IMG/VR virus record: IMGVR_UViG_3300025319_000423
Span: 1 to 21,657 of that record
Length of the DNA stretch: 21,657 nt
Direction: 5' to 3' (one strand)
Origin: a virus
Below are positions 21,083-21,657 of the stretch, piece by piece (within the stretch, counting starts at the first letter, position 1; every line of letters starts with the position of its first letter). The translations under genes and the position numbers were made by a program. The notes beneath the pieces were generated by a model that had not been told where the DNA came from, did not search any database, and was given only the letters and a program-made list of their open reading frames with translations.

Positions 21083-21657
21083 TGTTGGCACACTGGAGCG
21101 CCCCCTACAGACCTCACTGGAAGATGTGGTCCTGGCCGTGCGAGACCTCGTTCTGGGAGGTCTATGAGGCGAAAGACCTGGAGGGGCTGCCGCCGATTGG
21201 CATTCTCTACGCCAACCCGAATGCGCACTACGTCCTGGACATGGCCGCCCTGGAGATGCTGCCCGACCTCAAGATGGTTGTGACGCCGTCTACGGGGAAC
21301 ACGCACATTGATATGCTGGCCCTTAGGGAGGCGGGTATTGAACTGCGGTCTCTGCTGGATGACCGTCCCGCCCTGGAGGAAATCAGGGCCAGCTCGGAGT
21401 TCACGTTCCTGCTCATTCTGAACGCCCTGCGACGCCTGGATAAGATGCTACTGTCGGGGGAGTGGAGGCGGGACGAGGAAAGCCTGCGGGGGCACGAGCT
21501 ATACGAGGCGATGATCGGGCTGGTGGGTCATGGGAGGATCGGCAAGAACGTCGAGAGATGGTGCCGAGAGTTCGGGGCGGGGGTGTACTGGTACGATCCC
21601 TACGACGACGCCAGGGATAACATCTACCAGTGCAGCATACCGTGGCAGTTCTCAAAC
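21082..21657 (+). CDS. D-isomer-specific 2-hydroxyacid dehydrogenase-like protein (3' partial)
   Basis: The frame opens at ATG 21082 (TAATG overlap with the NeuB-like gene, GAGG at 21070-21073) and runs 192 codons to the window end without a stop. The N-terminal substrate-binding half has LKMVVTPSTGNTHID (63-77), the usual 'TGxxHID' strand, and SSEFTFLLILNALRRLDK (104-121), matching the family's AEHTxxLxLxxxR helix. The NAD-binding motif is IGLVGHGRIGKNV (145-157), GxGxxG-like, followed by VYWYDPY (168-174). The catalytic Arg, Glu and His lie outside or near the cut end and cannot be checked. Relatives include phosphoglycerate dehydrogenase and other 2-keto/2-hydroxy acid oxidoreductases. In this operon it may act on a sugar-derived 2-keto or 2-hydroxy acid, which is speculative. 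Confidence 0.8.
   Translation, partial: MLAHWSAPYRPHWKMWSWPCETSFWEVYEAKDLEGLPPIGILYANPNAHYVLDMAALEMLPDLKMVVTPSTGNTHIDMLALREAGIELRSLLDDRPALEEIRASSEFTFLLILNALRRLDKMLLSGEWRRDEESLRGHELYEAMIGLVGHGRIGKNVERWCREFGAGVYWYDPYDDARDNIYQCSIPWQFSN

Noticed and set aside
1-21657. tRNA genes, integrase/attachment sites, insertion sequences
   Set aside because: I saw no cloverleaf-capable sequence in the three gaps and no recombinase or transposase motif in any frame.

Overview
The window reads as a stretch of a tailed double-stranded DNA bacteriophage genome (Caudoviricetes), probably from an uncultured phage. Nearly every base lies in a tightly packed gene on the + strand. Start and stop codons overlap (ATGA, TTGA, TAATG, TGATG, TAGTG), GTG and TTG starts are frequent, and purine-rich ribosome binding sites precede most genes. 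A terminase large subunit, a portal, a scaffold and a major capsid protein are recognisable in canonical head-module order. I found no tRNA, rRNA, CRISPR array, insertion sequence, integrase or attachment site. The host cannot be named from the sequence; it is a moderately GC-rich bacterium using Shine-Dalgarno initiation.

Layout. (1) Positions 1-2025: the C-terminal part of a repeat-bearing virion-type protein, a small charged protein, a methyltransferase of the pseudaminic-acid-associated family, and an MptE/Maf/sialyltransferase-like protein. (2) Positions 2022-15967, the head module: terminase large subunit, portal, two small Pro/Gly-rich proteins encoded in overlapping frames, a 2269-residue giant protein (probable internal, ejection or tape-measure-like protein), scaffold, an 85-residue unknown, an N4-gp56/HK97-like major capsid protein, and a probable decoration protein. 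A good candidate promoter (extended -10) lies just before the scaffold gene, and two hairpins sit directly upstream of ribosome binding sites around the decoration gene. (3) Positions 16023-18712: a GT-A glycosyltransferase with an added coiled-coil tail, then two paralogous pentapeptide-repeat proteins with a coiled-coil gene between them. (4) Positions 18696-21657: a small unknown, a CMP-nonulosonate (sialic-acid-like) cytidylyltransferase, an FkbM methyltransferase, a very short NeuB-like synthase, and the start of a D-2-hydroxyacid dehydrogenase cut by the window end.

How the genes may work together. The head genes should package and build the capsid. Around them lies a set of surface-sugar genes: NeuB-like (makes a nine-carbon 2-keto sugar acid), NeuA-like (activates it with CMP), a pseudaminic-type methylase and FkbM (tailor it), and an MptE/Maf-like protein and a GT-A enzyme (possible transferases). 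The most interesting reading is a phage-borne nonulosonic-acid glycosylation system, used either to decorate virions or to remodel the host surface. The upstream precursor enzymes (nucleotide-sugar dehydratase, aminotransferase, acetyltransferase, hydrolase) are not in the window, so they must come from the host or from flanking phage DNA. Pathway function is inferred; only the family memberships rest on visible motifs.
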